Below, one piece after another: positions 35,860 through 45,255 of a stretch of DNA of 64,000 nt. The first letter of the stretch is position 1. Every line of letters begins with the position of its first letter. A program made the translations under genes and the position numbers. This DNA comes from Macrolepiota albuminosa (taxonomy: Eukaryota > Basidiomycota > Agaricomycetes > Agaricales > Agaricaceae). The stretch is from assembly GCA_027475525.1 (NCBI GenBank), contig JAMWFC010000116.1, forward strand, positions 1 to 64,000, read 5' to 3'. Below the pieces are notes generated by a model. The model had not been told where the DNA came from. It did not search any database and saw only the letters and a program-made list of their open reading frames with translations.

Positions 35860-37310
35860 TAAGTCATTCTGAGATGCAGTTCCTCATTACCTGCAAGACT
35901 TTGAGGATGTTTTCTCCAAGGCATCATTTGACTCCCTGCCAGAGTACAAGCAGTGGGACCATGCAATTGAGCTTATGCCCAATGCTGAGCCCTCTAGCTA
36001 CAAGGTCTATCCTCTCTCTCCTAAAGAACAGCATGAGCTTGATGCCTTTTTGCAGGAGAATTTAGACTCTGGTTGTATCCATCCCTCAAAGTCTCTGATG
36101 GCCTCTCCAGTCTTCTTCATTAAGAAGAAGGATGGATCTCTACATCTGGTTCAGGACTACTGAGTCTTGAATGCAATAACTGTGAAGAATCACTACCCCT
36201 TACCACTTATTCCAGAGCTTGTCAACAACCTCCGAGGTGCATGCTACTTCACCAAGTTGGATGTCCGCTAGGGCTACAACAATGTGCACATCAAAGAAGG
36301 TGATGAGTAGAAGGCAGCATTCTGAACAAATTGTGGACTCTTTGAACCTCTGATAATGTTCTTTGGCCTCACTAATAGCCCTGCCACCTTTCAGACCATG
36401 ATGAACGACATTTTCCAAGACCTCATAGTGGAAGGTGTTGTGTGTGTATACCTTGACAATATCCTCATCTATACCAAGACTCTAGAGGAGCATTGTCAGA
36501 TTACATGCACCATACTAGAATGTCTTTGCCAATACCAGCTCTATCTTAAGCCAGAGAAGTGCAAGTTTGAGCAGACTAAGATTGAATATCTTGGACTGAT
36601 CATCTCTCATGGAATGGCTGAAATGGACCCAGTCAAGGTGGCTGGTGTGGCGGAGTGGCCAGAGCCTAAGAACAAGAAGGAGGTTCAGGCCTTTCTGGGT
36701 TTCACCAACTTCTACCAGAGGTTTATTCAGGATTTCTCATACTATGTCTGGCCTCTCTTCAATCTCACCACTAAGGACACTCCTTGGCACTGGGACACAG
36801 CACAGCAGACAGCCTTTGTCAAAGCCTGTCCTTCTATTCTCAGATGATGACTCTCTCTTCCATGTTGAAGCCAATAGCTCAGATTTTGCTACTGGAGCTG
36901 TTCTCTCTCAATAGTCAAGGGAGGATAGTAAGTGGCATTCTGTGGCCTTCTACTCCAAGAGTCTCAATGCTGTGGAGCAAAATTATGAGATCCATGACAA
37001 GGAGATGCTGGCTATCATTTGGTCATTTGAGGAGTGAGTCTCAATGCTGTGGAGCAAAATTATGAGATCCATGACAAGGAGATGCTGGCTATCATTTGGT
37101 CATTTGAGGAGTGATGACATTTCCTTGACGGTGCCAGGCATAAATTCAAAGTGTGGACTGATTACAAGAACTTAGAGTATTTTTGGATGGCCAAGAAACT
37201 TAACCGCCAACAGGCTTGATGGTCCTTGTATCTGGCCAACTTTGACTTCTCTCTGCATCACAAACCTGGATGGAGCATGGGCAAGCCAGACACACTTTCT
37301 AGGTGAGCAG
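35860..37310 (+). pseudogene. gypsy-A reverse transcriptase and RNase H, broken
   Basis: Blocks in order: LPEYKQWDHAIELMP, SPVFFIKKKDGSL (36110), KLDVR-stop-GYNNVHI, FGLTNSPATFQ (36361), VYLDNILIYTKT (36448), YLGLIISHGM, GFTNFYQRFIQDFS. The catalytic YxDD reads YLDN, so the second Asp codon is mutated (GAT to AAT). RNase H starts near 36850. A perfect 77-bp tandem duplication at 36961-37114 lies within RNase H and may be an assembly artefact. Stops at 36162, 36271, 36310 and 36325 end the frame. Confidence 0.88.
36961..37114 (+). repeat. Perfect 77-bp tandem duplication in gypsy-A RNase H
   Basis: 36961-37037 and 37038-37114 are identical base for base. Four other perfect duplications in this window have exactly the same length in unrelated sequence, which points to an assembler overlap. 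Confidence 0.9.
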
Positions 37311-38958
37311 ACCATGGTTCAGGAGCTAGTGACAATGACAATATTGTACTCCTAAAGCCAGAACTATTTGCCATCTGTGCTCTAGAAAGTGTGGTTGGCC
37401 AGGGAGAAGAAGTGAGCATCCTTCAAGACATCCAACAAAGTAACCAGAAGGGTGCTTAAAAAGATCTGGTAGCCAAGGCTGCCATGGCCTTGCATACTTG
37501 AGAGAAAACTGGAGTGAAGTCTGTCTGCACCAACAAGTGGTCTTTGGAGAATGGTCTTCTCACTTTCTGAGGATGCATTTATGTTCCCAACCTGCCAGAC
37601 CTCCAAAGGCAGATTGTGGAGCAGCATCACAACTCTTGAGTTGCAGGACATCCTGGCAGATGGAAGATACTGGAGCTAGTCTCACAGAATTACTGGTGGC
37701 CTCAAATGTTGTGGTATATTGGTTCTTACACCTCTACCTGTGACCTTTGTCTTTAGACTAAGCCTCATTGTCAGCCTCTATGGGACAGCTTCATCTGTTG
37801 TCTATTCTAGCTGAGCATTTGAGTGTGGCCTCAGTAGACTTCATTGTTGAGTTACCAGACTATCATGGATATAACGTGATCATGGTGGTAGTGGATCTCT
37901 GTGGCAAGTGTGCTTATTTTATTCCAACACACACTACTTGCTAGAAGCATGTCTGGAAACTCCATGGGTTGTCAGATGCTTACGTCTCCGACCATGGACC
38001 TCAGTTTGTAGCAGAGTTTACTAGAGAACTGTATTGCCTCCTCCATGTCAAACTCCACACTTCTACAGCCTACCACCCCCAGTCTGATGGCCAGACTGAG
38101 CATGTCAACCAGGAGCTAGAACAGTATCTCTAGCTCTTCTGCAATAAACAACAGGATGATTGGGATGACCTATTACCAGAGGCAGAGTTTCAATACAACA
38201 ACCATTTACATGCTGTCACTCAGATGTCGCCTTTCCTTCTAGATACTGGTTGACACCCTCAGATAGAATTTGAGCCTTGTGGACAACCTTCAGAGAATAA
38301 AGCTATCAACAAGTTCATAGATCAGACGAAGGCAGCTCAGGGAAAAGCCAAGGCTGCTTTAGCTAAGGCAAAGGATAACATGGCCCGCTACTCAGGGTAG
38401 GGCATCACAACGGTACGTGTCATACGTTGTACGGGAGCCCGCTTTGTGCCGTACCATACGTGTCCAGCGGAGTCCGCTACACTGGAGCGGAGCAGTCCCC
38501 ACAGTGCCGTAGAATACAGAGCCGCGGACGTGTCACAATGTGCTGTATGACACGGTCCAGTGGATCGATAAAAGGCGGGCACACACATGCGCATGCAGGC
38601 CCGGCGGATGCCAGCGGACACTAGCGGACGTCAATGTGCATCAGCGGCCGCCGGCGGGCATCAGCACACGAGTGAAAACCTCCTCCATTGGCGGACTTCA
38701 TGGCATGAATAAACCCTCCTCGAGGTTCCCCATTTCCCTCCCCTCTCCATTCCTCCCCGCAATAACTCGAGGCTGCGCGTCTCCCCTTCCATCCTTTTCC
38801 CACCCCCGACGCCAGCGTACGTCCACGAAAGGGCCCTGAAAATCTACGCAGGCCTACGCAAGCCACCAGCGGACATCCACGCAGACGTACGTCGACGGAC
38901 TCAAACCTACGCGGGCCCTCCCAGGCCTGCGCAGGACACCAGCGGACATCCACAGAGG

Positions 38959-39112
38959 CCTACGCAGGTCCACGGGGTCTGGTTGGACCAAGAAAAAAGG
39001 TAACGTCGACTTGCCCGTCGTATGCCTGTGGGGGGCCTACGCAGGTCCACGGGGTCTGGTTGGACCAAGAAAAAAGGTAACGTCGACTTGCCCGTCGTAT
39101 GCCTGTGGGGGG
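38959..39112 (+). repeat. Perfect 77-bp tandem duplication in e1 left arm
   Basis: Units 38959-39035 and 39036-39112 are identical. The mirrored arm (45230-45330) has this sequence once only. Confidence 0.9.
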
Positions 39113-39178
39113 AATCGAACCCCCGGCCTTGGGAAAGCCTCCAGCAACGGAACGCACATTTAACCGTTGCACCACAGG
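39102..39178 (-). repeat. Class II tRNA-like module in e1 left arm
   Basis: Minus strand: TGGTGCAACGG (A-box), GGGTTCGATTCC (B-box), a 5-bp G/C T-stem, ends CCTGTGG and CCACAGG that pair 7/7, and a long variable arm GGCTTTCCCAAGGCC. The A-box-to-B-box distance is about 9 nt more than in a class I tRNA, as in tRNA-Ser/Leu; a GCT triplet sits where the anticodon is expected. The canonical T8/acceptor register does not fit perfectly, so this is a tRNA-derived module, perhaps a pol III promoter, more than a working tRNA. Confidence 0.65.
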
Positions 39179-39906
39179 TCCGTTACTAACGGATAGATTC
39201 AAAGGTCGGATAACACAATGAACGGACGCCCACCTACGTTTCCGCAGGTTCCCGTATGGATTTTTTGAGGTGGAAGGGGGGTGGCATACCTCCCAAAAGA
39301 GTTTTCGTGGCCTGAAAGGGGCGTTGGCATCAGCAGCCATCAGCTGGCCATCAGCTGGCCATCAGCTGGCATCCGTCGGAGTTCACCGGCAGCCGTCGTG
39401 ACCCGCTGGCATCCGTTGGCATCCGTCGTACATCCGTCGGCATCCGCCGGATATCCGCTGGTATCCGTCGGAATCCACGGGAATCCGTCGGCAACCCCCG
39501 GCATCGTCCGGCATCAGGGCGGGAGAGAAGGAAACGGGGTGCGTGGGTGTCCGCCGCATGGGGTGGCGTCTCGGAGAGCGTGGGGGGTGGCGGAAGAGGG
39601 ATGGGGGTGGGGAGAAAGAGGGGGAAGGGGGAAGGGGAGGAGCGTGGGTGTCCGCTGGTACCCCAGCGGACGTAGCAGACGTCGGACGTCAGGTCAGGGG
39701 GGAGGAGGGAAGCGGGGTGCATGTGGTGGACGGGGGTGGCGTGTGAGGTAGTGTGGGGAGTGGAGAGGATGGCACTGGGGAGAAAGAGGGGGAAGGGCGG
39801 AAGAGGGTGCGTGAGTGTCCGCTGTCCGCTGGCATGCCAGCGGACGGTAGCTGACAGTAGCGGACGTCGGCATGTGAGCCAGCTGATGTCAGCGGTGCAA
39901 CCAGTC

Positions 39907-39985
39907 CCAGTGGTTTAGTGGAATATTCATTTATTGATATTCAATATTGTGTACAGTGGTGGGTTCTACTCCTACTTCACCTTAA
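39907..39985 (+). repeat. tRNA-like module in e1 left arm (second type)
   Basis: TGGTTTAGTGG (A-box) at 39911 and GGGTTCTACTCC (degenerate B-box) at 39962, of the same class as the internal array units. The anticodon region is AT-rich. Its mirror is at 44207-44280 in the right arm. Confidence 0.6.
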
Positions 39986-40125
39986 CAGGGACTAATGCTG
40001 TGTTTTTATATGGGTGCATTTTTGCTCTACATATACATCGCACTGACCTGGAGTATGCGCCTGTGGTAGTGGATCTGACCAAAACTCTAGGAATTACTGA
40101 AGCGAGATAGGATGGAGGAGTTGAC

Positions 40126-40259
40126 ACATGAGATCGTTCCAGCGCTCATGACAAGTGACGATACACCAGGGCTGACTACTTTTTTTACAAAGATCAGCAC
40201 AGAGGTAGTCAGCCACAGTGCATTATCAACTTGTCATGAGCACTGGAATGAACACATGC
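40126..40259. repeat. Subterminal 134-bp palindrome of e1
   Basis: Arms of about 54 nt (CATGAGATCGTTCCAGCGCT side and its imperfect inverse before AACACATG) with a loop rich in ACTTTTTTTACAAAG. The same palindrome is found at the inner end of the other e1 arm and in e2 and e3. Confidence 0.7.
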
Positions 40260-40414
40260 GCGAACTCGTCCATCTTATGGACCAGTCCGCCGTCATTGAT
40301 GTGGGGAAGGGGGGAATGTTATATTACATTTTTGTAAACATTTTTGTAAACTATACGGTTACAAAAATGTATGAATGTCTGTCATAGCAAAAAAAAAATT
40401 GTAATCGTCCATCT

Positions 40415-42679
40415 TCACTTCTCTTCTGTTGCCTTCCGTCTCTCAGTAAGCCGACTGGATGATCGGGTCCGTTGCATCGGCGGCCGACTACTTCGGGAGT
40501 TGCTGCAAGCCCGTCCCCTTGGGCCAGGGAGAGGGTCCTCGGCAGGGACTGGGACGGAAGATGGTTGAGGGGGTGACGGAGATGTTCGTGCGGGAGTCGT
40601 CCCTGAGGATGTTTGTTGAAGCGGGGACGGAGCGACGGTGAGAGCGGATAAGTCAGCGGTGTAATGGGATTGGTCAGTGGTGAGGGCAGAGGTGTTACTA
40701 GTGGGAACAGATACGTCAGCAGTGGCAGGGGATTGGTCAGCAGTAGGGTCAGGAGTGGTTTCTTCCTCTTTAACAATGGGTCCAAGTCTACTGTGCCCTG
40801 TTGGATGCACTGCCACATCATCCTGAGCTGATGGACTGGAGGGACGGGTAGAGATATGAAGTTGACTCTGCAAAGTGTCAACTATACCCCAAATATGGCG
40901 GATCTGCTCTTCCGTCTGACGGATATGTCCGGCGTGGTCTTCAAGTGTCTCTGTTCGTGCGGGAGTCGTCCCTGAGGATGTTTGTTGAAGCGGGGACGGA
41001 GCGACGGTGAGAGCGGATAAGTCAGCGGTGTAATGGGATTGGTCAGTGGCGAGGGCAGAGGTGTCACCAGTGGGAACGGATATGTCAGCAGTGGCAGGGG
41101 ATTGGTCAGCGATGGGGTCAGGAGTGGTTTCTTCCTCTTCAACGATGGGTCCAAGTCCACTGTGCCCTGTTGGATGCACTGCCACATCATCCTGAGCTGA
41201 CGGACTGGAGGGACGGGTAGAGATGTGAAGTTGATTCTGCAAAGTGTCAACCACACCCCAAATATTGCGGATCTGCTCTTCCGTCTGACGGATATGTCCG
41301 GCGTGGTCTTCAAGTGTCTCACCCGCAAGAGAAACATTCGTTTGCAGGGTTTCTATGCGGCCACCGAGCGTGTCGACCTGAGTCTGGTAGCGACGGAAGA
41401 AGTCCTCAATACGCGGTAACCAGCTTGCCTCAGCCGTGACAAACCCGTCCCGCACCTGCTCCCCAACATTCCACAATGCTTCCTGGAACCCATTCTCCAT
41501 CCTGTCCAAACGGCTCTCCACCCCTGCCATTACACCAGCCACAATGTCCTCACTGTGGCTAGACTCCATTGCCCGCTCCTTGCCCTTTCCCTTGACCGGA
41601 AGAGGGTCCGCTGGGCGGTTGGAGGTCGACGGTTGGGATGGACAGACGGACAGTTTTGATGGTCCTGCGATTGGACTGGTTGGTTCATCTGATAACTATT
41701 GGTTAGCTATTTGAGCAGGAAAAGAGTTTCATACCGTCATCACTCTCAATAATCGTCACTGACTTCTTTCTCAGTGGTTTTTTCCCCTTTCCCTTGTTGC
41801 TGGGCTTGACGGTTTTCTTGACAATCGTCAGGCTGCATGTTCGTTTGCGAATGAGCCGGCAGGGATCGCATGCGGTGCCGCCCTTTGTCCTGACACACTG
41901 TAGCCGCTTACTTGCGCAATATTGGCAAGGGGGGTTGATGTGCTGACCCTCGCGACGAGGTGCTGTCCTCAGATACCTGCCCAACAGCATCCCTCCAGTA
42001 ATTTCCCCCTTCGGTATTCTGCCCTCTTGTTCTTCCTCTTCCTCTTCCTCTTCATCCTCGTCCTCATCCTCGTCCTCCTGCTCCTTCTGTCGACGATAGG
42101 TACCAGGAGGAGGTTGACCAATATAGGTCACCCGTTTTGGCTTCTTGGGATTTGGCGACGGACCAGACAAATCTCCTGCCGCTGGAGGACTCGGTCGTTT
42201 TCTCTTCTTCGGAATCGGTGACGGACCAGACGAATCTCCTGCTGCTGGCCTATGACCTATCCGGTCTTCTCGTGCCGGTGCCGTCGACGGACCGGCCTCG
42301 GTCGACGGATCAGGTCGTTCTTCGCCCCCACTTGGTTCCTCCCCCCTTCCGCTCCTCTGGGTCCATTTCTTCGCAGCGTCCTTCAACCGCCTGGTCATAT
42401 CCTCGTCAGAAAGCTTGCTCTGGAGTAGCGGGATAACTTCGTTGATGAAACTTCTCCTGGCATCAAGGAGGAGTTTCTTGTCATCCTTGACGTCCCTAAC
42501 CTTGAACCACATGTCAATCTACAGGACGACTATTAGTGCATGTCTATTAGGCAGGAGTGCTTGTATCTTACCAGGTCCTTCTGCTGTGCTTTGAGTTGTC
42601 GCAGGTCTCCTCTGAGAGCAAGGTATAATACTTGAACATCCGCGTCAACGACCCGTTGGTGGAGTTCTTCGTTAGACAT
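40415..42679 (-). CDS. Zn2Cys6-type cluster and coiled-coil protein of e1, 721 aa
   Basis: Three exons on the minus strand: 42679-42572, 42518-41735, 41688-40415. Introns are 53 and 46 bp with GT..AG ends, the second with a CTAAC branch site. The joined frame is uninterrupted (722 codons with stop). Start ATG 42679 gives MSNEELHQRV. Features: a helical N-terminus, basic patches KKRKRP (about residue 140) and KKPKR, an acidic run (about 184-200), then six cysteines at about 234, 237, 244, 253, 256 and 264 (CX2CX6CX8CX2CX7C), the spacing of fungal binuclear zinc clusters that bind DNA. After this comes a basic linker, a coiled-coil stretch (VESRLDRMENGFQEAL ... QVDTLGGRIETLQTN) and a Pro/Ser/Thr-rich tail with a 123-aa tandem duplication. 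No DDE or other nuclease motif is visible. A DNA-binding role in the element is inference. e2 carries a broken copy. Confidence 0.82.
40584..41321 (-). repeat. 369-bp tandem duplication inside the e1 gene
   Basis: Units at 40584-40952 and 40953-41321, similar but not identical, equal to exactly 123 codons, so the frame is kept. Each unit encodes a short coiled part (ETLEDHAGHIRQTEEQIR) plus a Pro/Ser/Thr tail. e2 has one unit only. Confidence 0.85.
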
Positions 42680-42875
42680 GGCGGATGGAGGATTAAAGAA
42701 ACGGACGAGAACTTTACACGAAGCAAGTTCTGAAAATAGATATCATGTGACCCTGTTTAAGTTACAAAAGAAGTTTGATTTATTGCTTGACAAAACCTTA
42801 CTTTGTTTATCTTACAGTTTAGTAAATAACAATTAGCTAAGCAGGCCAAAAAAGGCAAACGTCTTAATGTTCATT

Positions 42876-43525
42876 GCACTAAGCAGGAGTCGAACCCACC
42901 TACTGCAACACACAATAAAGACCAATGGATAATATTCCACTAGACCATGAATGCTTACTGTATACTGCTATAGTCTAAATAGATATCATGTCACTCTGTT
43001 TAAATTAGGACCTTACTTTGTTTATTATACTGTGTAGTAAATAACAATTAGCTAAGCAGGTCAAAAATTGCAAACGTTTTAATGTTCATTGCACCAAGCA
43101 GGAGTCGAACCCACCTACTGCAACACACAATGAAGACCAATGGATAATATTCCACTAGATTATCGATGCTTACTGTACACTGCTATAGTCTAAATAGATA
43201 TCATGTCACCATGTTTAAATTAGGACCTTACTTGGTTTATCATACTGTGTAGTAAATAACAATTAGCTAAAAACAGTGAGACGAAAATGCACTAGTAGGA
43301 ATCGAACCCGTCTACTGCAAGACATAATAAAGACCAATGGATAATATTCCACTAGACCACCAATGCTTACTTTACATTGCTATAATGTAAATAAACATCA
43401 GTCTATTCTTCTGTGTGTGGTCAAAAATATTTGAGTTCGATCTCAATACACTAGAGGGAGTCGAACCCACCTAATGCAAGATACAAGGAATACCAATGAG
43501 AAATATTCCACTACACCACAGATGC
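42876..43525 (-). repeat. Array of four tRNA-like units in e1
   Basis: Units at 42876-42954, 43091-43169, 43289-43366 and 43447-43525, about 78-79 nt each, start to start 215, 198 and 158 bp. On the minus strand each reads GCAT..A, TGGTCTAGTGG (perfect A-box in the first), GGGTTCGACTCC (B-box) and ..TAGTGC, whose ends pair with the start in 6 of 7 acceptor positions. This is close to a tRNA-Gly scheme. The anticodon arm is AT-rich and not paired. Spacers between units are also related (CTATAGTCTAAATAG). The array lies upstream of the Zn-cluster gene, same strand. Confidence 0.72.
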
Positions 43526-43742
43526 TTCATGTATAATGCTATGGTGTAAATCAATATCAGTCCAATATTCCGCTACAAACCATGGTTTTCCTCTTTCCTG
43601 TATACTTCTATGGTGTAAATAAATATCAGTCTAATATTGTCAATTCAATACAGATGCACCAGTTGCAGTAAAATCTCTATCCGTTCAAATTCTGTATGGG
43701 TCCGTTTGTGCACTACATGAACACCGTCCTGACTTGTAGCAA

Positions 43743-43825
43743 GCGCCTGTGGTACAATGGAATATTCATCAATTGATATTTCATATTGTGCACAAGAAGT
43801 GGGTTCGACTCCCACTAGTTCACAT
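43743..43825 (+). repeat. Fifth tRNA-like unit of e1, opposite strand
   Basis: TGGTACAATGG (A-box) at 43750 and GGGTTCGACTCC (B-box) at 43799, followed by CACTAGTTCACA. It faces the four-unit array. Confidence 0.65.
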
Positions 43826-44480
43826 TATATAATAGCAGCAGGCCGCTGACGTCCGCTAGCGTCATGAATTTGATCCGTTGAAAACTCCAGAGATTTCTGC
43901 AGCGGGATAAGATGGAGGAGTCGACGCATGTGGTCATTCCAGTGCTCATGACCAGTTGATAATACACTGTGGCGGGCTACCTTTGTGCTGGCCTTTGTAA
44001 AAAAGGTAGTCAGCCCTAGTGTATCGTCACTTGTCATGTGAACTGGAATGATTTCATGTGTCAACTCCTCCATCCTTTCTCGTTTCAGTAATTCCTAGAG
44101 TTTTGGTCAGATCCACTACCACAGGCGCATACTCCAGGTCAGTGCGATGTATATGTAGAGCAAAAATGCACCCATATAAAAACACAGCATTAGTCCCTGT
44201 TAAGGTGAAGTAGGAGTAGAACCCACCACTGTACACAATATTGAATATCAATAAATGAATATTCCACTAAACCACTGGGACTGGTTGCACCGCTGACATC
44301 AGCTGGCTCACATGCCGACGTCCGCTACTGTCAGCTACCGTCCGCTGGCATGCCAGCGGACAGCGGACACTCACGCACCCTCTTCCGCCCTTCCCCCTCT
44401 TTCTCCCCAGTGCCATCCTCTCCACTCCCCACACTACCTCACACGCCACCCCCGTCCACCACATGCACCCCGCTTCCCTC

Positions 44481-44634
44481 CTCCCCCCTGACCTGACGTC
44501 CGACGTCTGCTACGTCCGCTGGGGTACCAGCGGACACCCACGCTCCTCCCCTTCCCCCTCCCCCCTGACCTGACGTCCGACGTCTGCTACGTCCGCTGGG
44601 GTACCAGCGGACACCCACGCTCCTCCCCTTCCCC
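44481..44634 (+). repeat. Perfect 77-bp tandem duplication (pyrimidine-rich block of e1 right arm)
   Basis: Units 44481-44557 and 44558-44634 are identical. The mirrored left arm (39640-39720) has it once. Confidence 0.9.
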
Positions 44635-45072
44635 TTCCCCCTCTTTCTCCCCACCCCCATCCCTCTTCCGCCACCCCCCACGCTCTCCGAGACGCCACCC
44701 CATGCGGCGGACACCCACGCACCCCGTTTCCTTCTCTCCCGCCCTGATGCCGGACGATGCCGGACGATGCCGGACGATGCCGGGGGTTGCCGACGGATTC
44801 CCGTGGATTCCGACGGATACCAGCGGATATCCGGCGGATGCCGACGGATGTACGACGGATGCCAACGGATGCCAGCGGGTCACGACGGCTGCCGGTGAAC
44901 TCCGACGGATGCCAGCTGATGGCCAGCTGATGGCCAGCTGATGGCTGCTGATGCCAACGCCCCTTTCAGGCCACGAAAACTCTTTTGGGAGGTATGCCAC
45001 CCCCCTTCCACCTCAAAAAATCCATACGGGAACCTGCGGAAACGTAGGTGGGCGTCCGTTCATTGTGTTATC

Positions 45073-45226
45073 CGACCTTTGAATCTATCCGTTAGTAACG
45101 GACCTGTGGTGCAACGGTTAAATGTGCGTTCCGTTGCTGGAGGCTTTCCCGACCTTTGAATCTATCCGTTAGTAACGGACCTGTGGTGCAACGGTTAAAT
45201 GTGCGTTCCGTTGCTGGAGGCTTTCC
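45073..45226 (+). repeat. Perfect 77-bp tandem duplication over the tRNA-like module of e1 right arm
   Basis: Units 45073-45149 and 45150-45226 are identical and each contains the first half of the class II tRNA-like module, so the first module is cut off before its B-box. Confidence 0.88.
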
Positions 45227-45255
45227 AAGGCCGGGGGTTCGATTCCCCCCACAGG
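45179..45255 (+). repeat. Class II tRNA-like module in e1 right arm
   Basis: Same as 39102-39178 in mirror orientation: CCTGTGG / CCACAGG ends, A-box at 45182, B-box GGTTCGATTCC at 45236. Confidence 0.65.

Larger units (their letters stand above)
38393..40278 (+). repeat. e1 left terminal inverted repeat arm
   Basis: Inverted copy of about 43905-45887. Sub-blocks from the tip: tip with internal TACGTGTCATACG-like short palindromes, a C/T-rich block, the class II tRNA-like module (39102-39178, minus), a tract of ATCCGTCGG-type short repeats (39365-39520), a purine-rich block (39560-39640), CCAGCGGACG-type repeats, a second tRNA-like module (39907-39985, plus) and a subterminal palindrome (40126-40259). 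Long open frames in the arm appear mirrored in the other arm and are composition effects. Confidence 0.85.

Noticed and set aside
39102..39178. Functional tRNA gene
   Set aside because: Acceptor register and position 8 do not fit, copies are inside transposon arms, and the anticodon stem is poorly paired; called tRNA-like only.
38388..40068. Many long frames in the e1 left arm, e.g. 39281-39751 and 38621-38953
   Set aside because: The same frames appear mirrored in the right arm and, broken, in e2; they are low-complexity reading of the CCGGCGGAT-type repeats.
40351..41337. Overlapping minus-strand frames of 176 and 151 codons
   Set aside because: They are alternative-frame shadows of the third exon of the 721-aa gene, doubled because that exon contains the 369-bp duplication.
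42876..43525. CRISPR-like array
   Set aside because: Units are about 79 bp with A/B-box tRNA features and related spacers, in a eukaryotic genome; not CRISPR.
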